A DNA stretch of 64,000 nucleotides, from assembly GCA_010015805.1 (NCBI GenBank), contig ML978123.1, positions 2,294,001 through 2,358,000 on the forward strand. Direction: 5' to 3'. The notes below the pieces were generated by a model that saw nothing but the letters and a program-made list of their open reading frames with translations, was not told the DNA's origin and ran no database searches. A program made the translations under genes and the position numbers. Source of the stretch: Rhizodiscina lignyota (lineage: Eukaryota > Ascomycota > Dothideomycetes > Aulographales > Rhizodiscinaceae). Positions 53,455 to 64,000 of the stretch are shown here, one piece after another (the first letter of the stretch is position 1; each line of letters begins with the position of its first letter).

Positions 53455-56400
53455 TCAGTAAGGGCGCCATCCACGGTTGCCACCTCGTCCACCGCCGCGA
53501 TAGTTCGCTCCAGGGCGACCAGCGTTCTTCGGACCTGTTGGGGCATTCGCAGGAGCGTTGCTTGGTTGCGGACTCTGACTATGTCCACCACTGCCAGCAC
53601 TACCACCACCCCTCTGCCTGTTCTGCCACTTGCCGCCACCACCATGTCCACCATGTCCGCCGTGATAACCACCTCGTCCACCACCACCGGCACCACCTCC
53701 AGGGCCTTGAGGCGCCATGTTAGGCGCCATGTTAGGCGCCGGGACGTCATCGTACATGCCCTCCCACGCAGAAACACCACCGCCGCCGTAGTTCTGGGCG
53801 TACTGCTGGTTCTGCTGTATACGCTGGGCCTGCTGGCGCTCGTACTTCTGCTGCTCGAATGCAAGTTGCTCGTTAGCCGTGAAGCCCGCACGATTCACCG
53901 CAGCGGCACCAGGACCACCTGGTGGCGAGAATTGGTTGCCGTTAGGGGGACTCGGGCCACTCTGGTAGTCTTGCTGGTAGTCTTGCTGAAAGTCTTGCTG
54001 GTTGCCAGGCTGCTGCATCTGCATCTGCATCTGCTGCGCTTGCGCTTGCGCCATCTGCTGCATCATCGCCGGATTCATGCCCTGGTTGTTCGGGCCAGGA
54101 GACTGAGGATTGGGTGTGCCGGTTGGTGATATGCCTTGGTTGCCACGTTGCTGCATGGCCATCATCTGCTGCATCATTGCCGGGTTCATCTGCCCGCCCA
54201 TTGCTGCCATTGGGTTCATCTGCTGTGGGCCCTGGTTCATGGTGGCCATCGACTGCTGCATCATCGCGAAGTACTGCTGCATGCGCTGCCAGTATTGAGC
54301 CATCATCGCGGGACTCATGCCAGCTTGCATCCCGTTCTGGCCTTGACTCTGCTGATTCTCGAAGCCCTGATTGCCTTGCTGGTTGTTGTCTTGGCCGGCA
54401 CGACCGAACTTGTCACCTCGACGGCCGAACTTGTTGCCACGATCGTCGTCATGCATGTTTCCACGTGGCTGAGCACGCTTGACTTCAATGGGTTTGCCAT
54501 GAATCTCAAGAGGGCCAGCAAGGGTACGGTCTACAGCCTCATCGCCATCAAATGTCACAAATCCAAATCCGCGGGGCCGACCGGTATCCTTGTCCATCAT
54601 TAACGTTGCATCAATGACACGGCCAAACTGCATAAAAAATTCTTTGAAATCTTTCTCGGTCGCTTCTTGACTTACACCACCTACAAAGATCTTGCTGGTA
54701 CGTTCTTGCTCTTCGCGAGGGATAGCACGCTTTGGATCGATCTATGGACCCAATTAGCACGGAACTAATGTCTCATGGCCATGAAATGGAGCATTGACGC
54801 ACGATTTTTCCATCGAGATAATGTTCCTTGACCATAACAGTGTTGACGGTCTTTGGATCCTTGAAGGTGAGAAAGCCGAAGCCTCTGGAGCGACCTGTAG
54901 CACCATCGCGCATCACCGTGCATTCAAGCACCTCGCCGAATTCCGAGAAGTAATCCTTAAGCGATTCTGCAGCTGTAAGTCATTTTATATGGGAAAAGTC
55001 TTGTACGTGAAACTTACGGTCCGTCGTCTCCCAGTTGAGACCGCCAATGAACATTTTCCTGGAACATTTTTAATGTTAGTAAGAGCACAGGAGATGGAGC
55101 AAATCCTCAAAGGAAAAAAAGGACGAGTGAGAAGAGCAGAGCAGCGCAGTCGTGTACGGGATCCGAAGAGCATTGGCAAGCATGTCGTCCGATATTAAGA
55201 TTGGTGGTATCCAGCAATGGGCGACATGCCAAGACTTTCCTCCAGGAACCTCCGGAAATCTCCAGCAAATGGATTTGGCGAGAAGTATGGGAGCGGCGCG
55301 TGCATGTCTCTTTGCACTGACAGCATCAAGCCACCTGACGAGTCCATTATGCCAGAGACACGATCAGCTCTACCAGCAATGTGTACCGCTCAAGACGTAG
55401 TGGGCATGCACTCGGATCACTTCAGTCTCCGATGGAGTCTGCAGTGGATTCTGAGCCACACGCATAGCCGCACAGTCGTCCTTCAACAGACGGACAAATG
55501 TCATCCTCCTCAGTAACACATGAATCGGTGGTCGAAGGTTTCGTGTGATTTTTGCTATGAAGTCGAATGCTAGGTACTGCCGCGAATTGCCCAAGCCCTG
55601 CAAAAAAAGCAGACACTTTCTCATGGAGCAATCGCTTTCCCCGACAGGACTAGTTCCCTGGTGCTGTTCTATGAAGATTATCTCGATATGTAGCTATCAG
55701 CTATCGGTAGTAGTACTGAGCGTGTTGTGTTCCTTGGTGTTGATTGGAGTTGAAGATACCGTCGCTGCACATTCTTCTTCCTTCTTCTATGACTCCCATC
55801 GGTTGCTCGAGCTTCCTTTGATATCAGGATCTAACTCGGCTTCCCAGAGCTGTGGCTTCTGCTCCTTCGCCATCAACGTAGAGCTCACGCTTCCCAATGC
55901 ATTTCGATGGCGCCTGAACTCCAGGTTCCAGACCAGCAAGTCCAAACCTCGCGCGCTGACTTCCACATTTCTCTTGACTTGACATGTTGAACTCGCCTTA
56001 AGGGTGGGAGAGTAGCGAGCTTATGGCCAGTCGCTGAGACTGTAGCATAATCTGGAGTCGAACAGTCTTCATGAAAGAAGGCCAATGTTCACAGCGGTAC
56101 ACGCCTAGGCCCACAGTACGGGCACCACCCCAGCCTATCAACCATTTCGCGGGAAGTCGTAGCGTCCGCGAGGAAAGGTAATCCAATTCGATCAGGTGAT
56201 GAAACGTCCATGTTGGCGACTGACAGTGCTCTTCTCAAAGCTCGTAACCCATGGGCAGTTACGTGTGAACGTAACTGGGAATATACAAGTAACAAAGAAC
56301 AATGCATGCTGTACTTACCCATCCTCCTTGATGCCTATCGGGCCATAGTTGTCTTCGGGTTCCTCATATCCTCCCTCATTCTCGTTGCCGCCAAATGACT

Positions 56401-56720
56401 GGTTACCATTTGCTGACGCGTCTGCTTGTCCGTTCGCCATATGCATGTCACTACTAGCAGCGATCACCGGAGCACTCGGCTCATTCTGTAGAGCAGTCTG
56501 AGGCGCTGCCACCGGTTCGGGTGCTGCCACTGGCTCTGGAATAATCACAGGCACGGCATTTGAAGGTGCTGGCTGGGCTGAGCCCTCATCGCCATCGTAC
56601 CTGTTGCGTAAAATACGGTCAGATTCATTGATTCACTTAACGCGTCTCTTCACGCGTTGGGGAAGAAAGGTTGTCTTACAGATCAGCGAAAAGATCTTCA
56701 TCAAGAGTGTCGTCCGCCAT
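53455..56720 (-). CDS. hrp1: Hrp1/Nab4-type two-RRM RNA-binding protein
   Basis: An hnRNP that in yeast marks polyadenylation sites (CF IB), shuttles mRNA and takes part in decay. Five exons (minus): 56680..56720, 56319..56600, 55018..55058, 54803..54966, 53455..54741; 604 aa. The N-terminus is acidic (DDTLDEDLFADLYDGDEG), then Ala/Pro/Glu-rich. RRM1: KMFIGGLNWETTDQSLKDYF with RSRGFGFLTF. RRM2: SKIFVGGVSQEATEKDFKEFF with RPRGFGFVTF. The C-terminal ~320 residues are Gln/Met/Asn-rich, then Gly-rich with RGG-like repeats, ending GGNRGWRPY. Intron 2 (55059..56318) is 1260 nt, far longer than any other here, but its GTAAGT and TTCCAG borders keep RRM1 in frame (EDG|KMFIGG). Exon 4 has two in-frame acceptors 6 nt apart. 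Confidence 0.94.
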
Positions 56721-57117
56721 TGTGGATGGTAGTTGGAAGAAAGAAGATTGGTGAATGAAAGAGGATGTTGAATGTGGTGCGGAGAGATATCAGCTGGTGT
56801 GACCAGTCAAGCCCAAGCGGGCTCTCCACTCGCGGAAGCGTGCCTGACCACGAAGATGATGGCAGCTAAGCGGATAGCACGTTGACCGTCGAGTGAAATG
56901 CGGAACCCGTGGAGCGAGCAATACGCGTTGGTGTTGAACAGGGTGCAGAGGTGGAGTGAGGAGAAGCTGGCTTTGACGCGACAGCTTGGAAGAAACAGAA
57001 GCGGGCTTGGCACGCTAATGTTCGGCACTTCCCGCAGTGCTGCATTGAGGAGCTTTGGATATGGACATGGCATTTGTCGAAGAAAAGAGGCCGTGCAACG
57101 GTCCTTGAGCCTTCAAA
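56721..57117. other. Divergent promoter region hrp1 / gyp1
   Basis: About 400 nt between hrp1 (minus) and the uncertain 5' end of gyp1 (plus). No feature beyond short frames was seen. Confidence 0.45.
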
Positions 57118-59232
57118 ATGAATTCTAAAAAGCAACAGCAGGTATGCATCTCTACGGACTGCTAGTACTTCTGAACGCTAACAGCATGCAGCAGGAAATG
57201 GTCCAGGTCGGTTCGTAGGGCTTATTGTCACCACCAGCACACTGTATACTGCATGCTAACTGGCGCTCGTTGGTGCTCGTTAGATCGTTCAGGGTTCGTG
57301 CCAGATAGCCATTAAATTTACAATCTACTGATTGCTTTTGCTCAGATCAGGCTCGCCGTTTTGGCGCTCGAACTCCTCCAATTCCTCGAAGACGCCGGAG
57401 CCAAAGAAGGTTGTTGGCGCATCTTACTCTCATACCGATATATTAAAGTTTGATTCGCTGTGAGAATAGCGCTGAGTGTATGAAATATACCTTCGCTGAC
57501 CTATGGGCAGATCTCTTTCTGGGAGCTCCCGCCCCCATACACCACCGTCGTCATCCCACCGCGAGTCGAATACCCCTCCAGCCTCTATTCGCACCAATGT
57601 CTCTCCACCCCCTCCAAGGCGAACATATACTGGCTTCATGCGCGATACAAATCCACAGTGGAGTGCAGGAACCATAAATGATGACGAGGAGGATGAAGAG
57701 GAGCTTACCTTTGATGATGATGAGGACGAGTTTGGCCTCCCCAGTATAGCCAGCATGAGACGAAAGGGCAAAAGACAGCCCGACCGAAAAGGCAAAGATC
57801 CTGGAGGCACAGGCCCGGGGTCACGCAATGGAGCATCTGGTATTCCTGCGCAGGCGATATGGAAAGTAGATACCGGCGATATCTCCGAAGAGCGAGGAAT
57901 ACCCACGTACCCTCAACCTAAGAAGATGGAGGGGAAGATTCTACGACCGCAATACAAAGAGATTCTACGGGACCCAGCAAACTCGATACACCTTATCGCC
58001 TATCCTGTAGCGCCTTCCAGCGCTCCACCTAAGGAGATGGAGGCGCACTCGACACGAGTGTCTCGTATCAACAAGTTCAAGCGCATCCTACAGAACAACA
58101 ATGTCTCGCTGGCCGAGCTTCGCGACTCAGCATGGTCTGGTATCCCGGAAGAAGTTCGTGCTGTGTCCTGGCAGATACTGCTTGGCTACCTGCCCACTAG
58201 TGCCGAGCGTCGTGTAGCCACGCTTGAGCGAAAGAGAAAGGAATATCTAGAAGGTGTGCGGCAGGCGTTCGAGCGCGGTACTGCAGGTAACGAGACACAA
58301 GTTGTGACAGGAGTTGGTGGTACGTCCACACCACCCACTACAAAGACAGGGCGCGGCAGAGGCCTGGATGAGGCAATATGGCACCAGATAAGCATCGACG
58401 TCCCCAGGACCAACCCTCATCTCGAACTCTATAGCTACGAAGCTACGCAGCGCAGTTTAGAACGGATACTGTACGTGTGGGCCATCCGACATCCTGCAAG
58501 CGGCTATGTGCAAGGCATCAATGACTTGGTTACCCCGTTTTGGCAAGTCTTCCTCTCCTCGTACATCTCTTCCTCGGATATAGAGTCCGGAATGGACCCG
58601 GGACAGCTTCCACGCCCTGTTCTGGATGCTGTTGAGGCGGACAGTTTTTGGTGCCTGACAAAACTACTTGATGGCATCCAAGACAATTACATTTTCGCAC
58701 AGCCGGGCATTCAACGCCAAGTTGCAGGACTGAGAGACCTCGTTACTCGAATAGACAAGAATTTGGCAAGTCACTTGGAGAAGGAAGGGGTCGAATTCAT
58801 TCAATTTAGCTTCCGATGGATGAACTGCCTCCTCATGCGAGAAATAAGCGTCAAGAACACAATTAGAATGTGGGACACATATCTCGTGAGTGGACCTTGT
58901 CTCGTTACATCCTCTTCATGTCTGCTAAGTGATAAAATACTAATCCTTCATCACAGGCCGAAGATAGAGGGTTCTCCTCATTCCACCTCTACGTCTGCGC
59001 TGCATTCCTCGTCAAGTGGTCGGACAAGCTGCTGCAAATGGACTTTCAAGAGATAATGATGTTTCTTCAGGCGCTTCCCACCCGTGACTGGACAGAAAAA
59101 GATATTGAGCTGCTGCTCAGTGAAGCCTTTATCTGGCAAAGCCTTTTCGGCGGTAGTAGTGCACATCTGAAGGGTCAAGGCCAGAGCGGCCAAGGTCCCG
59201 GAGGTGGCTCACTCACACTGGGATATGGATGA
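57118..59232 (+). CDS. gyp1: TBC-domain Rab GTPase-activating protein (Gyp1-like)
   Basis: A GAP for Golgi/secretory Rab GTPases (Ypt1-type). The confident exons are 57346..57459, 57511..58885 and 58957..59232. Reading from 57346 across the 51-nt intron gives SGSPFWRSNSSNSSKTPEPKK then FDSLSLSGSSRP, in frame. The 5' end is less sure: an ATG at 57118 (24-nt exon to 57141) or at 57186 could lead in. The protein has an acidic stretch (DDEEDEEELTFDDDEDEF) and a TBC domain from about 58130, WSGIPEEVRAVSWQILLGYLP. The arginine finger is in ISIDVPRTNPH and the glutamine finger in GYVQGINDLV. It ends with FLQALPTRDWTEKDIELLLSEAF and LTLGYG. All catalytic residues are present. A short form starting at the ATG 57503 would drop the N-terminal exon. 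Confidence 0.88.
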
Positions 59233-59381
59233 TATGAGTAAAGCTTTTACAGAACCATTAGATGCAATACCAATGCTGCAGTTGCTGGGTATCTCTGCGT
59301 ACCTGGCCCGGGCTGCGTCTGCACTAAGTCTCCGGCTCAAGGTACCACTAAACATGTCAAGATGCTTCATCTTCCATTAGC

Positions 59382-60751
59382 TCACGCCAAGCTCGGTTCA
59401 TTCAAAGCCCTCGCTGTGTCAAACGTCAAATCTACTAAGCCCTCTCGTGGCTAAAATATATCAGAAAGTGAGCAATGCAGCATAAGCGGATTGTTTACGT
59501 ACTGGAGAGTATTGTCTTAGTTTAACATTCGCCTCTCTGAGAATAGCCGCAGTCTGCCAAATGTCAGCGCTGCAGACCTTGAAACGCCGATACCAGAAAG
59601 CCAAACTTGCCGTTGTGTCAACATTGTATCCTGTGGCATAGACGACTTCGCTTATGCCAACTTGAGCGATCTTGACGCTGCACGTCAAGCACGGACAGCT
59701 AAATTTGATCAGCAGAGAAGTGGAAGGTATGAGAGAGCCTCACGTGTTGCAGTAAAGGATAGAGCCATCTCGAATACGCTCTCTTCCTGCTTCGAGTAGC
59801 GCATTCTCTTCAGCATGAAGGCAAAGACAAGTGTCTAAACTTGTACCCGCATGTTCGCCTGCATTACATCGAGGACCTTTCCTTCATCAGCGTCATATGC
59901 GGCAAATTTGAAGAAAGAAGATCGTACATCCGCCACTATTGCAATTTACCACGCCACGAGGCGTACCATTGTACCCGGTACTAATGACTCGCTTCTCGCG
60001 TACCAGCACACATCCAACTCTTCTCTTCATGCAATTACTCCTTTGGGCAGCAAGAGAAGCGAGCTGCATGAAATACTGGTCCCAGCTGGGGCGGAGCCTC
60101 TCTTCGTTGGTGAGGTCCAATGATCTGAGTGACGCTCGCATGGCTGCTAGAGAATTCGAAGAGTTAAGTAATCGAAGCTGGGCACGATGAAGAAGTGGTG
60201 CCAGTCCAGTAATTGGCAAGTAGAGATGCTCGTCGTTCCGCAAGACGAAGTCGCTCAATTCAGGGGGTGTGAGAGCGTTTTTCGCACACCTAATGTTCAT
60301 TAGTTCCCTTAGACACAGCGTAGCCCCAGTCACATCTTGTTACCTTGCTTTGAAGCGTTCCCATCTGACCGTGACCGGTGCATCGACACTCACTAGAATG
60401 AAAAACGGTCTTCGAAGCAGGACCTCTAGCACGCTCTCATCCCGAATGTCTGTCGTTACCCAGCGCTCCCTCCAGCGTTTGGTGACAAAATCTAAAAGAG
60501 TCTCTACGTCCTCGAAATGGACACCATCCTCAATGGAAGGTTCTTCGTCGTCAGGTACGTGAATTTCAGATGCGGACTTCTCAACTGATGGCGTCGGTAT
60601 CGTTCGCGCCAGCACGACGCGTTTGAAGCCATGCTCCTCGATGAGGTACGAGGCCACGGACGACTTTCCCGCGCAAATTCCTAGTTTATGTTAGCAGAAA
60701 TCACATATGCTTGTTCAAAGAATTCTAACCACCGCATATGCCAATGAGCAT
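59382..60751 (-). CDS. dcd1: Deoxycytidylate (dCMP) deaminase with N-terminal P-loop region
   Basis: Deaminates dCMP to dUMP, feeding dTMP synthesis. Six exons (minus): 60733..60751, 60344..60680, 59928..60289, 59744..59876, 59503..59698, 59382..59450; 371 aa. The N-terminus has a nucleotide-binding P-loop (MLIGICGICAGKSSVASYLIE) and a kinase-like region typical of fungal DCD1. The deaminase domain (from about 200) includes WDQYFMQLASLAA, TGYNGTPRGV, NCNSGGCPRCNAGEH, the zinc/catalytic HAEENALLEAG and the zinc pair PCLTC. The last exon (LRQYSPPREGLVDL) restores the usual end. Compared with the family, exon 5 has about 20 extra residues (59554..59622), perhaps an unspliced in-frame intron. Donors are T|GTACGA, AC|GTGAGG and CCA|GTACGT. 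Confidence 0.9.
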
Positions 60752-61083
60752 TTTGTCGTCCCTTCAATGAATCATCCTCAGGCGCATATAGAAGAAAACT
60801 TGACGCGTGATGAGCAGGGCCGGACACGAGATGCACACGCCCCTGTGCCCCCAATCAAGTAGCCGTTTTGGGAGCGGCTTAGGTGCAGAACCCCACCAGA
60901 GCTTCGGTACCTTACTTGAAAGTGCGTCATCTGCAACTTGGGAGCTCCCTTGACTGACCGGACGTGATCCTGTATCTGTGAGCTACCTATATCTGGTGAC
61001 AAGGCGCTCGCCTTGTTCTTTGCTCTCTCTTCTGCCGTTCACACCAACTCTCTCCGATAGCATTCCTCACCGTAAGGCCCATC
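60752..61083. other. Divergent promoter region dcd1 / atg7
   Basis: 332 nt between dcd1 (minus) and atg7 (plus), so a compact shared promoter. No motif was assigned. Confidence 0.5.
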
Positions 61084-63388
61084 ATGTCGAGCGTACAGTA
61101 TGCGCCTTGGACTTCCGACGTCGAGCTAGCATTCTATGCGTCGCTCGCGAATCTCAAAATCAACCATGACATGCTCGACGACTCGGCGCGCAAAGTTCGC
61201 GGGCTGTATGAAGTGCGGCCAAGCGACAAACCGGAGCGCTCGTCGCGCATGCAGATTCACGGAAACGCCTTAACAACGGACGAGTTGAGTATTCTCTTAG
61301 AAGAACTATGAGACGATAGAAGCGGAATGGCTGACTACATGGTCCCGTACAGAGTACCAGCTACTTTCTATCGTGCGGAGGGTATCTTCAAGAACGTCAA
61401 TACTCTCGAAGAATACAAGAACATAGACCGATCAGCTGTTATCGAGCAAGCTGGACGAACGGTAGGTCGTATTGTTCAGTCTAAAATGGTGCAACGCTAA
61501 TAGGTTCAGATATGGGATGCTATTAAAGATGGCACCATATACTCGTGCCCTTCCCTTCTCTCCTCCTTCTCCGCCATCTCGTTCGCCGATCTGAAGAAAT
61601 ATAAGTTTACATATCACTTTGCATACCCTGCAATACACTCCGATCCGCCTTGGAAGAGCGCAACAGATGAACACGGAAAGCTCACATCAAAGGAAACAAC
61701 CGCATTGGTGGATGCTGTACAAACCTGGAGGTATGGAGTTGACACGAGGCAGCATGGTTTCTTCCTTGCCAAAAAGGTTAGGAAAGGGGCTCTTGGTGGA
61801 CCTGCAACTGGTGAAGGCTCGTCTTCACAAGATGCCGAACCACAGAGACCAAAGACACCCCAAACACCATCAATTGAGGAACTTGGGTTTCAGTGGAAAA
61901 TAGCATCGCTCTCGAGCTTTGAAGAAGGCTTTTTCAACGATGTTGAACCTGAAGACCGATTCATCAGCTTTGCCGATCCATCAAACTTTCCGCAAAACCC
62001 TGGGTGGATGCTCCGTAATTTATTAGTCTTAATACGTCAGCGATGGGAATTGGACGACATCCAGGTGCTCTGTTACAGAGACACCCACCTCAAACGGGAC
62101 CAAGCCAATAGCATCATCCTCCATTTGCAGTCAGCAGAAGCTGCACCTACGGAAGAGATGCCCAAGATCACAGGCTGGGAAAGGAATGAGAGCGGAAAGC
62201 TGACCAGTCGGATGGTGGACCTGTCAGAGTATATGGATCCTATGCGCCTCGCAGATCAAGCCGTCGACCTCAATCTTAAGCTCATCAAATGGCGAATAGC
62301 CCCGAGCATCGATCTAGAAGTTATCAAAGACACCAAATGTCTCCTCCTCGGCGCAGGGACTCTCGGAAGTTATGTATCCAGGAATCTCATGGGGTGGGGC
62401 GTGAGAAAGATAACCTTCGTTGACAACGCAAGGGTATCCTTTTCAAATCCTGTTCGTCAGCCGCTATTCGATTTCAAGGATTGCCTCGAGGGCGGTGCCA
62501 AAAAGGCGCAAAGAGCGGCCGATATGCTTGCTGAGATATACCCTGGCGTCGAGGCAGAAGGACATGTCATGTCGGTTCCAATGGCTGGCCATCCGATCAC
62601 GGACGAGGAGAGAGTGAAAAGCGAGTTTGAGCTGCTAAAGAAGTTAATTGATGAACATGATACTATCTTCTTGCTCATGGACACAAGAGAGAGCCGATGG
62701 CTCCCCACCGTCATGGGTAAAGCGGCAGGCAAGATTGTTCTAAATGCAGCATTGGGATTTGATACATTCGTTGTCATGAGACATGGCCTGAAGTCAAGAG
62801 GGCCCGAGGAAGAAGAGATGGGCTGCTATTTCTGCAATGACGTTGTTGCGCCAGCCGATGTAAGTCAATGCTCTTGTAACCAGTGAACCAACGCTGATAC
62901 GTGTGCAGTCACTCAAAGATGCAACACTCGATCAACAATGTACAGTAACACGGCCAGGAATCGCACCCATAGCTTCTGCTCTGCTTGTCGAAATGCTTGT
63001 CAGCATCCTACAGCATCCCCTCCGCGCACATGCACCAGCAACTTCTGGCTCTAATGAGTCGGCAGCATTTGCAATGTCTGACCCGGAGTCTAGTGAATTC
63101 AAGCATCCACTGGGAGCAGTGCCTCATCAAATACGGGGATTCTTGTCATCGTTCTCAAACTTGTCAATAAACGGCAAACCGTACGACTGTTGCAGTGCCT
63201 GCAGTGAGACAATCATTCGAAGATATAATGAGGATGGTTGGGACTTTGTTAAGAGAGCGCTGAACGAGAGAGGATGGGTTGAAGAAATCTCAGGGCTTGC
63301 AGAAGTACAACGAAAAGCTGAAGAAGCAAACGACGACTTGGACTGGGATGAGGAGGAGGCAGAAGAAGGCGAAGGAGAGCTGATATGA
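61084..63388 (+). CDS. atg7: Autophagy E1-like activating enzyme Atg7
   Basis: Activates Atg12 and Atg8 for conjugation in autophagosome formation; cytosolic homodimer. Exons 61084..61283, 61353..61461, 61504..62859, 62909..63388; 714 aa. The N-terminal domain ([43 protein letters not shown]) is typical. The E1-like fold has the nucleotide loop [20 protein letters not shown] (about 387), [12 protein letters not shown], and the catalytic cysteine in QQCTVTRPG (about residue 566). [10 protein letters not shown] and CCSACSE supply the zinc-binding cysteines. The acidic C-terminus ([14 protein letters not shown]) is the usual Atg8/Atg3-docking tail. The first donor (GA|GTTGAG) is weak. An alternative pair, TTGA|GTATTC with TACCAG|CT, also keeps frame but drops the VPA motif. 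Confidence 0.96.
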
Positions 63389-64000
63389 GAAGTATTTGTT
63401 AAACGATAGTCGATGTATTTTGGGCTGTCTGTCCTTATGGTATGTTAGGGAATCGAGTAACGTAAGGGAACTTGATGTGGCTTCGGTAGGGCAGAAAGTG
63501 GCATGCAAGTTATCACCTATTATGGATATTTTGGTGTAAATATGGGGGAAAGGGCATCGATATGAGCATTCGTAGAAACAATACCATACCCCTGAACTCT
63601 GCATACGTGCGGGACGGTCCGTGGACTGACTGGGATGATTTACGAGTTGCTCTCTCGAGATTTCCATGCAGGGAAGCCATACTTAAGATCGGGCATTAAG
63701 GAGATCTTCGATGCAGACACCTCCGGGTATAGAGGTGGTGTGGGTCAGGTTTGTCTGACAAAGTGGCAGTGTGCTCGATGCTGCGTCCTGCAGACGGGTC
63801 ATCCGTGAGTGAGAGGGTCATGCATATGCCCGCTGATGGAGATTCCTGCATTTCTGACATGCATTTAAATCAAAATCTCCGAGGTGTGTAGAGGCAAGTG
63901 CCATGTACCGATGGGTGAAGAGGTTGTGATATTTCGATGTTGCGGAGATGCTTCCTGATCCCCTGCAAGGGGCTCCACTCCACCTCAGCCTTACCAACGT
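63389..64000. other. atg7 3' flank to window end
   Basis: About 610 nt to the window edge. The minus-strand frame 63290..63667 overlaps the atg7 end and has no motif. No gene start is recognised. Confidence 0.5.

Noticed and set aside
53566-54129. 187-codon plus-strand frame over hrp1
   Set aside because: Antisense of the Gln/Gly-rich C-terminal tail.

Overview
This window is eukaryotic and fungal. Almost every gene is broken by short introns (about 45-150 nt, GT..AG, often with a TAAC or TAAT branch motif). Gene density is about one per 3 kb. It carries a full FREQUENCY clock gene, a HxkA-type hexokinase, a Scj1-type ER J-protein and a fungal ODC antizyme. Together these place it in filamentous Ascomycota (Pezizomycotina). 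A dothideomycete is my best guess, but that is inference. I see no rRNA, tRNA, CRISPR array or virus-like element. The one recognisable mobile element is a 0.3 kb MITE.

Layout. 0-11 kb, all minus strand: sterol O-acyltransferase (cut by the window edge), hexokinase, kinetochore Mis14, a small unknown protein and a Gap1-type RasGAP. 11-14 kb: a 3.2 kb stretch without a convincing gene. 14-20 kb, minus: ER DnaJ Scj1 (ends HDEL), a cytochrome P450 and a small membrane protein. 21-31 kb, plus: NEDD8/Rub1, a MITE, the clock gene frq and a DUF6594-like membrane protein. 31-36 kb, minus: an FAD monooxygenase and Sec18/NSF. 37-41 kb, plus: Mpe1 (mRNA 3'-end processing) and ornithine decarboxylase antizyme, which needs a +1 programmed frameshift. 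41.5-45.3 kb, minus: REV1. 45.8-47.6 kb, plus: an acidic nucleolar FKBP. 48-49 kb, minus: a Yippee-type protein. 50-53 kb, plus: an NDR-like kinase. 53-57 kb, minus: the RNA-binding protein Hrp1 with an unusual 1.26 kb intron. 57-64 kb: Rab-GAP Gyp1 (plus), dCMP deaminase (minus) and Atg7 (plus).

The genes are mostly housekeeping and do not form a metabolic cluster. Thematic links are loose: Rub1 and Atg7 belong to ubiquitin-like conjugation, Sec18 and Gyp1 to membrane traffic, Mpe1 and Hrp1 to mRNA cleavage and polyadenylation, and dCMP deaminase and REV1 to nucleotide supply and damage-tolerant DNA synthesis. The P450 and the FAD monooxygenase are separate accessory oxidases. The most notable regulatory signals are the antizyme frameshift site, the leader and start arrangement of frq, several unusual introns, and the long hrp1 intron. 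All gene models were built by hand from reading frames, splice signals and remembered family motifs; none was tested against a database or transcripts.
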